From Chitinophagales bacterium (GTDB lineage: Bacteria; Bacteroidota; Bacteroidia; Chitinophagales; UBA8649): a DNA stretch of 64,000 nt. Where the stretch lies: contig JACJYS010000001.1 in assembly GCA_020635995.1 (NCBI GenBank), positions 124,001 to 188,000 of the forward strand, read 5' to 3'. Below, one piece after another: positions 26,361-34,825 of this stretch (its first letter is position 1; the number at the start of each line of letters is the position of its first letter). The notes beneath the pieces were generated by a model that was not told the origin of the DNA, searched no databases, and saw nothing but the letters and a program-made list of their open reading frames with translations. A program made the position numbers and the translations under genes.

Positions 26361-28222
26361 TATTTATTTAAGTAAACCATCAATATTGAAATATCAGAAG
26401 GAGAAACACCACTTATTCTGCTGGCTTGCCCCAATGTTTTTGGTTTTATATTACTCAGTTTTTCTACCGCCTCTGCCGATAAAGAATTTAGAGCATTGTA
26501 ATTAAAATCGGGTTTTAATTTTATTTTTTCTAAATTTTTCATTTTCCTTACCAATTCTTGATCCTTTTTAATGTAGCCCTCATATTTCATATCTATTTCT
26601 GTAGTTTCTATAGTTTGAGTGTTATAGTTATTTAAAAAATTATCAAGTTCAACTATGTTTTTTCTTAAATCATGAAGCGTAACATTAGGGCGAGCCAATA
26701 CTTTATCTAACTTCATTTTTTGGTTTAAAGCTTTGCTTCCTATACTTTCTAAATAAGTATCTACTTGCTCGGGTTCTACACTAAATTCTCTAACAAAAGC
26801 CTCTATTTCTTCTAAACCTTTAAGTTTTTCTTGCACTTTTTGCAATCTATCATTTGAAGCTAAACCCATTTTATTAGCCATAGGCGTTAATCTTACATCT
26901 GCATTATCTTGACGTAGCAAAAGCCTAAACTCCGCTCTTGATGTAAACATTCGGTAAGGTTCTTTTGTGCCTTTATTTATTAAGTCATCTATAAGCACTC
27001 CTATATAAGCTTCATCTCTTGTAAGCACAAAAGGTTCTTTTTTCTTCACTTTATTGTGTGCATTTATACCTGCCATTAAACCTTGGCAAGCTGCTTCTTC
27101 ATACCCTGTGGTGCCATTTATTTGACCAGCAAAATATAAGCCTTTTACTAATTTAGTTTCTAAGGTATTAAACAACTGCGTTGGCTGAAAAAAATCGTAT
27201 TCAATGGCATAACCGGGGCGAAACATTTTAGCATTTTCAAAACCGGGTATTAATTTTAATGCTTTGTATTGTACATCTTCTGCTAAAGACGAAGAAAAAC
27301 CGTTTAAGTATATTTCTACAGTATTCCAACCCTCCGGCTCTATAAAAAGTTGGTGTCTATCTCTATCAGAAAATCTATCTATTTTATCTTCTATTGAAGG
27401 GCAATATCTTGGCCCGCTCCCTCTAATTGTTCCGTTAAATAATGGAGAATCTTTAAATCCTGTTTTTAAAATATCGTGCACTTTTGTATTGGTATATGAA
27501 ATATGACAAGGCAACTGCTTACTTGGTTTTTTAGAATCTAAATAAGAGAAACCTACTATTTCATCATCTCCAGCTTGTATTTCTGTTTTAGAATAATCTA
27601 TGGTTCTACCGTCTATGCGTGGCGGTGTTCCTGTTTTCATTCTTCCGGCTTCAAAACCTAATTGAACTAACTGCTCTGTTATTCCCGTAGCAGCACGTTC
27701 TCCCACTCTACCTCCACCAAAATTTTTAGAGCCTATATGAATTAATCCATTTAGAAATGTTCCATTAGTTAACACAACTGTTTTAGATTTTATTTCTAAA
27801 CCTAATTGAGTTTTTACGCCTTGTATTTTATTATCCTTTACTAATAAACCCACCACCATTTCTTGCCAAAAATCAACATTGAGAGTTTGCTCTAACATTA
27901 ATCTCCATTTTTCAGCAAAGAGCATTCTATCATTTTGGGTTCGGGGACTCCACATAGCAGGACCTTTAGAGCGGTTTAACATTCTAAACTGTATCATAGA
28001 TTCATCAGAAACAATAGCAGAATATCCACCCAAGGCATCTATTTCTCTTACTATTTGCCCTTTAGCTATTCCTCCCATGGCTGGGTTACAACTCATTTGA
28101 GCAATAGTATTCATATTCATTGTTATTAGCAATACTTTAGAACCCATATTAGCCGCTGCCGCTGCCGCCTCACAGCCTGCATGACCCGCACCTACCACTA
28201 TTACATCATATTCTGGAAACAT
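26360..28222 (-). CDS. mnmG: tRNA uridine-5-carboxymethylaminomethyl modification enzyme MnmG (GidA)
   Basis: 620 aa, complete. With MnmE it modifies the wobble uridine of several tRNAs, using FAD and methylene-THF. Motifs: VIVVGAGHAGCEAAAAAANMG (FAD site, residues 8 on), MSCNPAMGGIAKGQIVREID, the two GidA signatures around GPRYCPSIEDKI and LYFAGQINGTTGYEEAACQG, and the C-terminal helical domain (KPKTLGQASRISGVSPSDIS) that binds MnmE. A parS site sits directly upstream of its promoter. It is followed by a coupled lipoprotein gene. Confidence 0.98.
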   Translation of the reverse strand: MFPEYDVIVVGAGHAGCEAAAAAANMGSKVLLITMNMNTIAQMSCNPAMGGIAKGQIVREIDALGGYSAIVSDESMIQFRMLNRSKGPAMWSPRTQNDRMLFAEKWRLMLEQTLNVDFWQEMVVGLLVKDNKIQGVKTQLGLEIKSKTVVLTNGTFLNGLIHIGSKNFGGGRVGERAATGITEQLVQLGFEAGRMKTGTPPRIDGRTIDYSKTEIQAGDDEIVGFSYLDSKKPSKQLPCHISYTNTKVHDILKTGFKDSPLFNGTIRGSGPRYCPSIEDKIDRFSDRDRHQLFIEPEGWNTVEIYLNGFSSSLAEDVQYKALKLIPGFENAKMFRPGYAIEYDFFQPTQLFNTLETKLVKGLYFAGQINGTTGYEEAACQGLMAGINAHNKVKKKEPFVLTRDEAYIGVLIDDLINKGTKEPYRMFTSRAEFRLLLRQDNADVRLTPMANKMGLASNDRLQKVQEKLKGLEEIEAFVREFSVEPEQVDTYLESIGSKALNQKMKLDKVLARPNVTLHDLRKNIVELDNFLNNYNTQTIETTEIDMKYEGYIKKDQELVRKMKNLEKIKLKPDFNYNALNSLSAEAVEKLSNIKPKTLGQASRISGVSPSDISILMVYLNK

Positions 28223-28239
28223 CCTTAATTTTTAAGCCA

Positions 28240-28247
28240 CAAAGATA
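28240..28247 (-). promoter_or_regulatory. -7 box of mnmG
   Basis: The minus strand reads TATCTTTG, an exact TAnnTTTG match, 17 bp before the mnmG ATG. The region where a -33 element should lie is the parS site at 28259-28274, 11 bp upstream. Confidence 0.55.
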
Positions 28248-28258
28248 TACAAACTATA

Positions 28259-28274
28259 TGTTTCACGTGAAACA
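28259..28274. promoter_or_regulatory. parS site 1 (ParB binding)
   Basis: TGTTTCACGTGAAACA is a perfect 16-bp palindrome and an exact match to the bacterial parS consensus TGTTNCACGTGAAACA. It is the loading site for chromosomal ParB. It overlaps the expected promoter region of mnmG. A second identical site is 37 bp away. Confidence 0.93.
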
Positions 28275-28295
28275 TATAAGCGAATGAAAAAAGAA

Positions 28296-28311
28296 TGTTT
28301 CACGTGAAACA
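28296..28311. promoter_or_regulatory. parS site 2 (ParB binding), overlapping the ybeY stop codon
   Basis: The same TGTTTCACGTGAAACA palindrome as site 1. On the minus strand it is read in frame as TGT TTC ACG TGA, the last three codons and stop of ybeY. The pair marks an origin-proximal region, since parS sites usually cluster near oriC. Confidence 0.93.
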
Positions 28312-28731
28312 TTCTGACGATAAATAATAATCTTCCTTTTGTCGCATGGTTTTTATTTCTTCATCGGTTTTATCATTATACCCACATAAATGCAACACGC
28401 CATGCACTAAAACTCTTTTAAACTCCACTAAAAAATCTACTGAATTAGTTTTAGCATTATCCTCTATTCTATCTACAGAAACATATAATTCTGCTTCTAA
28501 AACTTCATTGCTTTGTTCTAAGGGAAAAGTTATAATATCGGTATAATAATCGTGATTTAAGTACTCTTTATTTATTTGTAACAAACCATCATCACTTAAT
28601 AATACCACATTTATAGAAATCTCTTTAAGTTTTAATTCTTTATTAAGAACACACAAAAGTCCTTTAGCATAAATTAAATCATTACTAAAATTAAATTGGG
28701 AATGCTGATTATAAAAAATAACCTCTTTCAA
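28300..28731 (-). CDS. ybeY: Endoribonuclease YbeY
   Basis: 143 aa. It matures rRNA 3' ends and takes part in ribosome quality control. Key motif: HGVLHLCGYND (His 110, His 114, then Asp 120) followed by KTDEEIKTMRQKEDYYL. In E. coli the third zinc ligand is His (GYDH); here the position is Asp, a variant I believe is common in this phylum. The last residues (CFT and stop) are encoded by the parS site, so the C-terminus is shaped by that element. It starts 2 bp after the ATPase gene. Confidence 0.92.
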   Translation of the reverse strand: MKEVIFYNQHSQFNFSNDLIYAKGLLCVLNKELKLKEISINVVLLSDDGLLQINKEYLNHDYYTDIITFPLEQSNEVLEAELYVSVDRIEDNAKTNSVDFLVEFKRVLVHGVLHLCGYNDKTDEEIKTMRQKEDYYLSSECFT

Positions 28732-28733
28732 GA

Positions 28734-29147
28734 TTAATATTTAAACTGTAGTTCTATAATATTACCTTGGTCATTAAAAATAACCCAATCTGCTAATTGT
28801 TTAATAAGAAAAACTCCCCTGCCACCTATGGTAGCTAAATTATCGGGCGATGTAGGATCGGGTAAATTATCATAATCAAAACCTTTTCCTTCATCTTCTA
28901 TAATGAAACTTATTTTCCTTAAACCATTATCTATATTATACTGCAATAAAACAAACTTGCTTTCATCATTTTCATTGCCATGATATATGGCATTATTAAC
29001 GGCTTCGGTAATAGATATTAATATGTTTCCATAAACATCTGGCCCAATATTATGCTCTACACACACTTTGTCAATATAGTTTTCTACTATACTTAAATTC
29101 TCCGGAGTAGAATTAAACTTTATTATGTCCTTTATCCCTTCTGACAT
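28734..29147 (-). CDS. RsbW-like serine kinase / anti-sigma ATPase domain protein
   Basis: 137 aa, a single HATPase_c_2 (GHKL) domain. The N-box is ITEAVNNAIYHGN, the G1 box IEDEGKGFD, and the G2 box GGRGVFLIKQLAD, all intact, so ATP binding is expected. RsbW-like proteins phosphorylate an anti-sigma antagonist or bind a sigma factor; no partner STAS-domain gene or sigma factor gene is in the window. Located between the DUF4175 gene and ybeY with close spacing (21 and 2 bp), so it belongs to the same operon. Confidence 0.88.
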   Translation of the reverse strand: MSEGIKDIIKFNSTPENLSIVENYIDKVCVEHNIGPDVYGNILISITEAVNNAIYHGNENDESKFVLLQYNIDNGLRKISFIIEDEGKGFDYDNLPDPTSPDNLATIGGRGVFLIKQLADWVIFNDQGNIIELQFKY

Positions 29148-29168
29148 CTGCTGGCAAATTATAATTTT

Positions 29169-32100
29169 TTAATTAATTTCCGAAACATTTTTGAAATAAT
29201 TTTCAGAAATTTTTCTGTAAAAAGATTTAAACTTTGGCGGAATACTCCTGTAAAGTTCTATACTTCCTTGTTTTTTCTTTATATACTCTTCTAACGATGG
29301 CGGTGTTGTTTTCTCATAATCTTGTGCCGTTATAGATTTTCTTTCCTCTTTTTCATCTCTTTCTCTCTCGGCATTTTCTGCTTGTAGCAAACGCGTCATT
29401 ATCTCTTGCTGTCTTTTTATCAGCTCGCTGGTTATTTGCTTGTTTACTATATCCTCTTCATTCTCTTTCATATCGTCTATTATCTTTTGAAGATTTCCCA
29501 AACTTCCTTTTCCATCTTTATTTTCTTCTTGGTTTAACTCTTCTAATTTTTGACGTATAGCCTGCTGCTTGGCTGCCATTTTAGCCAACTTTTCAGATTG
29601 TCCTTTACCGGATTTACTTCCTGGCGAACTTCCTTCTTTCATCATTTCGCTCATCTCGCTTATTTGATCGCTTAGCTGTTGCTGCATCTTTTTTAAAGAT
29701 GGTATTTTTCCGGGTTTACTTCCCGGTTTGTTTCCAGGATTTTCGCACATTTGATTGCCTTGCATTTGCTGAGCCATCTGCTGTTGCATTTGACTTAAAA
29801 CTTCGCTAAGCATTAATGCTAAATTATTATAGCCCGTCATTACATACTGCTGGCTCACAGTAGCATTACTTACATTTCTATCTTCAAGTTGCTTTACAGC
29901 TTTATCTAAATTTCTGTTGATGTCTTTTATCTCATCTGTAATAAAAGCTTCAATTTCAAAAACTCTTTTAGCTAAAGCAAATAAACTATCTTCTACTAAT
30001 TTAGAATCATCTATCAGCTTAAATTGGTCTTGAACTAAGTGAACGTATTTTGGTGTATTTATAGTTGTTACTTTAAATTCATCTAATAATCTTTCCTCTT
30101 CTAATGAAAGTAAAACCAAGTTTTCAAGCAACTGGCGTAATGACTCCATATCCTCCTCTGTAGATGCTTGCTGCATAAATGCCATCATTTGCTGCATGGC
30201 ATCTGCCATTTCTTTCATTTTTTCAGATGCTCCTTTCTGACTTTCAGAAGATTTTTTATTATTCCCTTTATTTAATTCTTCTTTACTTTTTTCCAATTCT
30301 TCACTTATTTCTTCGCCTTGCTTTTCTTGTTCATCTAAATCAAATTGCTCACTTTCTTTATTCAACTCACTCAGTTCTTCTTGCAGTTTTTCAAACTCTT
30401 CATTTATTTGTTCTTGCTCTTTTTTTAATTGCTCTTTATCTTCTTTTCCTTCTGCTGTTTTCTTACTTAATTCTTCCTGCTTTTTTGATAATTCATTAAG
30501 CTTCTCTATAGTTTCTTGTACTTTTTGCTCTTGCTCTAATTTTTTTAATAACTCCAACATTCTATCTAACTCATCCTCTATGTCTTCGTCATTTACCTGC
30601 ATATCTTGCATTTTTTCAAGTGCATCTTCTTTATTCATTTCTTCCATAAGTTTTTGCAACTTATCCATTAATGCCTTAGTTTCTTCGTCTAAAACATTGT
30701 CAAATAATTTCTGAATTTGCTCTTGCTTTTTCTTTATTTCCGGACTTACATTTTTAAAATCTTCTTGCTTATTTACATTGTCTTTATAGTCAGATTTTAT
30801 ATCGTCTAATTTCTTTTGTAGGTTTTCTTGTTTCTTAATTAAATCTTCTATTGATTTTTTTGATTCCCAACTCAGCTCATTTTTTTGCAATAATTCTTCT
30901 TGTATTTTTTTAAGTTCTTCTTGAAGCTCTGCACTTTCCTGCATACTTTTCTTTAAATCATCTTTTATTTTATCAAACTGCTGCTCTGAGTTTTCAGACA
31001 TTTCTTCTTTACTTGCCAATTTTATACTCAGCCATTTACTTTTAGTAGATTTACTGCCATTTACTGCATCGTTATCAAAAACCTGAAAATAATAATCTAA
31101 TTTATCGCCCGGCTCTACTCCTATTTCTTTTAAATTCCAGTAGTAAGAAAAATCGCTTGCTGTTCCACGTGAAAAAGGTATGTTTATTATTTTTCTAATT
31201 TTATTTCCTTCATTATTTGAAATAGTATAATTTAAAATAAGTTTAGTTAATCCATAATCATCTATAATTTTTCCTATATAAAAATAAACATCATTATTAG
31301 TGCTATCTTGAAAGGCTTCTACCTCAATTTCGGGATAATTGTCTTTAACTACAGAAATATTGAAGGCAGATGAGTCTATTTTTTCAACATTATTATTTAT
31401 TATTTTAACTATATATTTATCACTATTATACAATGTTTTATCAAAAATAAAAGTGTTATTTCCTGTATTATTTTGCGTAAATGAAGTGTCTGAGAATTGC
31501 ACAGAAATTTTATCCGTTGCCTGAGCATCAAATATCCACTGAATTTTACTTCCTTCCGGCACGCTTATATCGCCTTCATTTATATATGTTTTATCATTTA
31601 ATCCTAAATAATTTGGATAATCAACTTTTAACTGAAAGTTTTTAATAATTGGTTTTTCCTTTACTTCAATTTCATACTCGCCTGAAGTAAAACCGGAACC
31701 TTCAAAATAAAATTTTATATTGCTTTGAACATTTGAAAAAATATAAGAAAAATTATTAGTGTTTAATTTTTGCATACTATTTTTAATTCCATCTTTTACC
31801 ACATACACATTAACCGGCAGCTCACTACCCGAAACTTCAATATCTAATTTATAATCTTCAAATTGTAATGCCGTTAAACTTTCATTTTTTATATTAAAAG
31901 TAAAAGGAGCAGGTTTTACAAAAGTAGTATTATTTCTTATTAATCTATCTGTACTATTTTTAACAATACTGGGTTGCCACAAAAATAAAAACAACAAAAC
32001 CAATAATGGCGGAACAGCATATTTTAAGTATTTTTTGTTTTCGTTTAAATCTACTGCATTAGTAAAAGGTATAGGTTTTAAAGTGTTTGATTTTTGGTCT

Positions 32101-32498
32101 ATACTGGCTTGTATTAAAGATGCATCTTGCAAACTAAGTGAAGCATCTTTAAGCTGTAAAATATTTAAAAGTTTATCTTCTACATTTTTAAAATATCGCC
32201 CTATAATTTCAGCAGCTTGCTGGTGGCTTATTATTTTACCAAAATGATTTAGCTTAAATAAAGGATTAACAATGTAATAAACAATAATAGCTAAACTTAA
32301 AGCTAAAAATGAAAAAAACAATACTTTTCTAAATACTGTAGAAAAATAAAACTGATTTTCGGCTAAAATAATAACTAAGAAATAAACTAAAATGATAGCT
32401 ATACTAAATAAAATACCTTTTAGTAATTTATTAAAGTAATACTTCCTTATAAACTCGTCAAGTTTTTTAATTAAATATGAATAACTATCCCCTATCAT
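29169..32498 (-). CDS. DUF4175-family large membrane protein
   Basis: 1109 aa. Two membrane segments near residues 26-46 and 52-73 and a third at about 154-172 (YAVPPLLVLLFLFLWQ) anchor a beta-rich region (residues about 190-470; PAPFTFNIKNESLTALQFED) and a long, highly charged coiled coil (about 490-720; KKIQEELLQKNELSWESKKS, EQINEEFEKLQEELSELNKE). A Met/Gln-rich part (QMQQQMAQQMQGNQM) and a Lys/Glu-rich tail follow. The family is typical of Bacteroidetes and of unknown function, possibly an envelope scaffold. It heads the operon that continues to ybeY and mnmG. Confidence 0.85.
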   Translation of the reverse strand: MIGDSYSYLIKKLDEFIRKYYFNKLLKGILFSIAIILVYFLVIILAENQFYFSTVFRKVLFFSFLALSLAIIVYYIVNPLFKLNHFGKIISHQQAAEIIGRYFKNVEDKLLNILQLKDASLSLQDASLIQASIDQKSNTLKPIPFTNAVDLNENKKYLKYAVPPLLVLLFLFLWQPSIVKNSTDRLIRNNTTFVKPAPFTFNIKNESLTALQFEDYKLDIEVSGSELPVNVYVVKDGIKNSMQKLNTNNFSYIFSNVQSNIKFYFEGSGFTSGEYEIEVKEKPIIKNFQLKVDYPNYLGLNDKTYINEGDISVPEGSKIQWIFDAQATDKISVQFSDTSFTQNNTGNNTFIFDKTLYNSDKYIVKIINNNVEKIDSSAFNISVVKDNYPEIEVEAFQDSTNNDVYFYIGKIIDDYGLTKLILNYTISNNEGNKIRKIINIPFSRGTASDFSYYWNLKEIGVEPGDKLDYYFQVFDNDAVNGSKSTKSKWLSIKLASKEEMSENSEQQFDKIKDDLKKSMQESAELQEELKKIQEELLQKNELSWESKKSIEDLIKKQENLQKKLDDIKSDYKDNVNKQEDFKNVSPEIKKKQEQIQKLFDNVLDEETKALMDKLQKLMEEMNKEDALEKMQDMQVNDEDIEDELDRMLELLKKLEQEQKVQETIEKLNELSKKQEELSKKTAEGKEDKEQLKKEQEQINEEFEKLQEELSELNKESEQFDLDEQEKQGEEISEELEKSKEELNKGNNKKSSESQKGASEKMKEMADAMQQMMAFMQQASTEEDMESLRQLLENLVLLSLEEERLLDEFKVTTINTPKYVHLVQDQFKLIDDSKLVEDSLFALAKRVFEIEAFITDEIKDINRNLDKAVKQLEDRNVSNATVSQQYVMTGYNNLALMLSEVLSQMQQQMAQQMQGNQMCENPGNKPGSKPGKIPSLKKMQQQLSDQISEMSEMMKEGSSPGSKSGKGQSEKLAKMAAKQQAIRQKLEELNQEENKDGKGSLGNLQKIIDDMKENEEDIVNKQITSELIKRQQEIMTRLLQAENAERERDEKEERKSITAQDYEKTTPPSLEEYIKKKQGSIELYRSIPPKFKSFYRKISENYFKNVSEIN
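31161..31176. promoter_or_regulatory. Degenerate parS-like site inside the DUF4175 gene
   Basis: TGTTCCACGTGAAAAA differs from TGTTNCACGTGAAACA at one defined position. It lies within codons for FSRGTASDF, about 2.9 kb from the perfect pair. It may be a weak extra ParB site or chance. Confidence 0.35.
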
Positions 32499-32526
32499 TC
32501 TATTCTATTACTATTTTTTGATTATT

Positions 32527-33570
32527 CTATTTTCCAAAATTATATTTAAAACCCAACATAAAACCAAAAGAATTGTAAGAATCTCTGAAAGTAACTTGCT
32601 CTAATGGTTCGTCTTTTCTGGCATAATTATAAGAAGAGTTAGAAGTTTCAGTTATCTCATTTTTATATTCTGTAACACGCAAAATTTCCGGTAAATCTTC
32701 CATTCCGTATTTGCTTTGAATATTTTCCATTCCTAATATTATTTCCGCAGCAGCTATAAGGTCTTCTGGAGTTTCTGTTGAAAAATCAACAAATTTTGTA
32801 TCTTTTGCTTTAATAGTTAGCATATTCATTTCTGCTTCTGCAAAAACCGACCATTTTGGAGTAATATTATAAGTACAACCCACTCTGGCTGCAAAACCTA
32901 TAGAAAACTGACCGGCAGTTTTTGCTTTTATGTAAGTTTCTGTAGGAATAGGAATATTTAAACCATGGCTGGCAATACTATCCGCTAATTCTTTATTTAA
33001 TAAAGGTAAAGTATTATCTGCCATTACACCTGTTTTGTCATTTATGGTAGCTTCTACTATTGTTTTTCCTGCAAAAGGCAATAAAATACCAAACTTACCA
33101 TAAGGTGTAAACTTTTTATTAGGATTTCCACTTACAACCACCATAGGAGCCATACGCACCATATTAGTATAAGAATATTGCTCAGCAAAATAATTAAGTC
33201 CGGCAGCATTAGTTTCATCTCTTCTGGCATCTAAAATTTTAGAACTTCTTAAAAATGAAAACTCCATTTCTAAGCCAAAGTTATCTATAAACATATATCC
33301 TACCGAACCAGCTACTTGAAAACCAGCTCCTCTTGTTCCAAAAGGTTGCTTTTCTGAATATTGATAATTATTAGGGTCATCATTGCTCCTAATTAACAAT
33401 TTTCCTAACTCCGGCTTGGGAGAACCCACAGTGGTTTTGGCAACAGGAAAAGTATATCCGGTTTTAAAAGTAAAATAAGCACGTCCTTTTTTTTCTTTAG
33501 TTTTAGTTTCAGATTGAGCACTTAAAAATGCAAAAGAAAACACGCATAATAACAGTAATAAATTTCTCAT
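32527..33570 (-). CDS. Outer-membrane beta-barrel protein
   Basis: 347 aa with a signal peptide (MRNLLLLLCVFSFAFLSAQ). The mature chain has alternating strands typical of a small barrel (YFTFKTGYTFPVAKT; GFQVAGSVGYMFIDNFGLEM; AGQFSIGFAARVGCTYNITP; WSVFAEAEMNMLTIKA) and ends NSFGFMLGFKYNFGK, whose final strand with the terminal aromatic fits the BAM recognition signal. It is related to generic outer-membrane proteins of the phylum; no specific function is visible. It lies 28 bp upstream of the DUF4175 gene on the same strand. Confidence 0.82.
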   Translation of the reverse strand: MRNLLLLLCVFSFAFLSAQSETKTKEKKGRAYFTFKTGYTFPVAKTTVGSPKPELGKLLIRSNDDPNNYQYSEKQPFGTRGAGFQVAGSVGYMFIDNFGLEMEFSFLRSSKILDARRDETNAAGLNYFAEQYSYTNMVRMAPMVVVSGNPNKKFTPYGKFGILLPFAGKTIVEATINDKTGVMADNTLPLLNKELADSIASHGLNIPIPTETYIKAKTAGQFSIGFAARVGCTYNITPKWSVFAEAEMNMLTIKAKDTKFVDFSTETPEDLIAAAEIILGMENIQSKYGMEDLPEILRVTEYKNEITETSNSSYNYARKDEPLEQVTFRDSYNSFGFMLGFKYNFGK

Positions 33571-33622
33571 TTTTTATAAAGATTTGGTTTTAACCTTGAA
33601 AATTAAAAATATTTCTAAATAT

Positions 33623-34372
33623 TTAATAATCAAAAACATAATTACCTTCATTATTTACATTTATTTGAGGTATTTTATGATTTTCATTAAAATAATTGTA
33701 CTCTTCTTCTATAGTTTTCCAAAAATCAACATACTTTGGAAACATATATTTAAAGATAGAATTTTTTATTTCTGAAAAACGATATGGATAAATATGAACA
33801 GGTATTTGCTCTTGCCCATTATTTTTAGCTAAAACATTTAATACATAAATTTCACTCATTATTTTATCTGTCATAGGCAAGCAACCTACCGTAACACAAT
33901 TGCCATGTATAAAAATATCGCCACCTAAATTAGTAGCTGTACTTCTAATTGAATCTGCCATATTTGGATAATTTATTCCTAAACTCAACCAAAAATCACT
34001 AACAGGATTAAATCTATCTATATAATAATATCCTTCCGGCACTTGCTTATCACCTTGTTTATATTTAGGTCCCAAAGTACCGCTGGGTTTACATATTTTA
34101 TATGTTTTAAACAGTTTAAAATCAGTATTTTCATTTTTTACCCAAATTTCTAATTCTCCTTCAGCCTTAAAAGCTCTTAATAGTATAGAGTAAGAAGAAA
34201 AAGGTATATTTTTAGAAGCAAAATCGTTTTTTAAGTTTTCAAAAGAAGCAGTATAAGCCATTTGAACTCTTTCAAACTTTAATTGTTCTCCTAAAAAATT
34301 TTGTTGAGCATACATAAAGTAAAAAAATAAAGTGATAAAACTAAAAGTAATCCACAATTTTAATCTTCCCAT
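33623..34372 (-). CDS. L,D-transpeptidase (YkuD-type) family protein
   Basis: 249 aa. The N-terminus is a single hydrophobic segment (LWITFSFITLFFYFMYAQ). The catalytic motif is present: His 156 in IFIHGNCV and Cys 164 in TVGCLPM. The upstream part has the family strands (LEIWVKNEN; FKLFKTYKICKPSGTLGPKY; VPEGYYYIDRFNP). It would form 3-3 cross-links in, or attach proteins to, peptidoglycan in the periplasm, or cut its peptides. Transcribed alone; the 50-bp gap to the next minus gene holds no clear terminator. Confidence 0.85.
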   Translation of the reverse strand: MGRLKLWITFSFITLFFYFMYAQQNFLGEQLKFERVQMAYTASFENLKNDFASKNIPFSSYSILLRAFKAEGELEIWVKNENTDFKLFKTYKICKPSGTLGPKYKQGDKQVPEGYYYIDRFNPVSDFWLSLGINYPNMADSIRSTATNLGGDIFIHGNCVTVGCLPMTDKIMSEIYVLNVLAKNNGQEQIPVHIYPYRFSEIKNSIFKYMFPKYVDFWKTIEEEYNYFNENHKIPQINVNNEGNYVFDY

Positions 34373-34777
34373 TATAAATTGATTATAAATTTTTTTCTTT
34401 CTTTTTATTATTAACTGTGTGAATAGTGGTAAAACTTTTCTTAGGTTTTAGTAATAAAGTGTAAAAAATAATCTTGTCCACAAAAATATAAAATTACTCA
34501 CAGCATAAGTGCTTTATTTTTAAAAGAATTATGCTATTAGTTAACAATAGTTATTAACGCTATTAACAGGCAAAAGTGTATAAAAATTAGTGAAAATGGT
34601 AGTTAAAAAGATGTTGGTATTTTACTTTTATTTAACACGGCACTTAATATTTGCATGGCTTGTATTTTATTTTTATTACGCAAATCAACTTTTAAAATTT
34701 TATTTACAGCAATTAACAGCGTTATTAACAGGTTTGTTTAGTAAAAGGTGGAAAAAGGAGTTATACTTTTGTAAAAG
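34373..34777. other. Intergenic stretch without a supported gene
   Basis: About 400 bp of AT-rich sequence between the L,D-transpeptidase start and the SDR terminator. It contains several GTTATTAACG- and TTAACA-like short repeats near 34535-34570 and 34705-34730, but no clear ORF, RNA or promoter. A 90-codon frame on the plus strand has no recognisable features. Confidence 0.5.
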
Positions 34778-34815
34778 AAACACCCTTTTAGCATTTTTTG
34801 ACCAAAAGGGTGTTT
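34778..34815 (-). terminator. Terminator of the SDR gene
   Basis: On the minus strand, 11 bp after the SDR stop, AAACACCCTTTT pairs with AAAAGGGTGTTT across a 14-base loop, followed by CTTTTAC. This suits a Rho-independent terminator with a weak U tract. Confidence 0.6.
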
Positions 34816-34825
34816 TAAATACTAC

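Noticed and set aside
30179..30499. 106-codon plus-strand ORF opposite the DUF4175 coiled coil
   Set aside because: A shadow of the Glu/Lys-rich repeats, which read as Leu/Phe-rich on the other strand.
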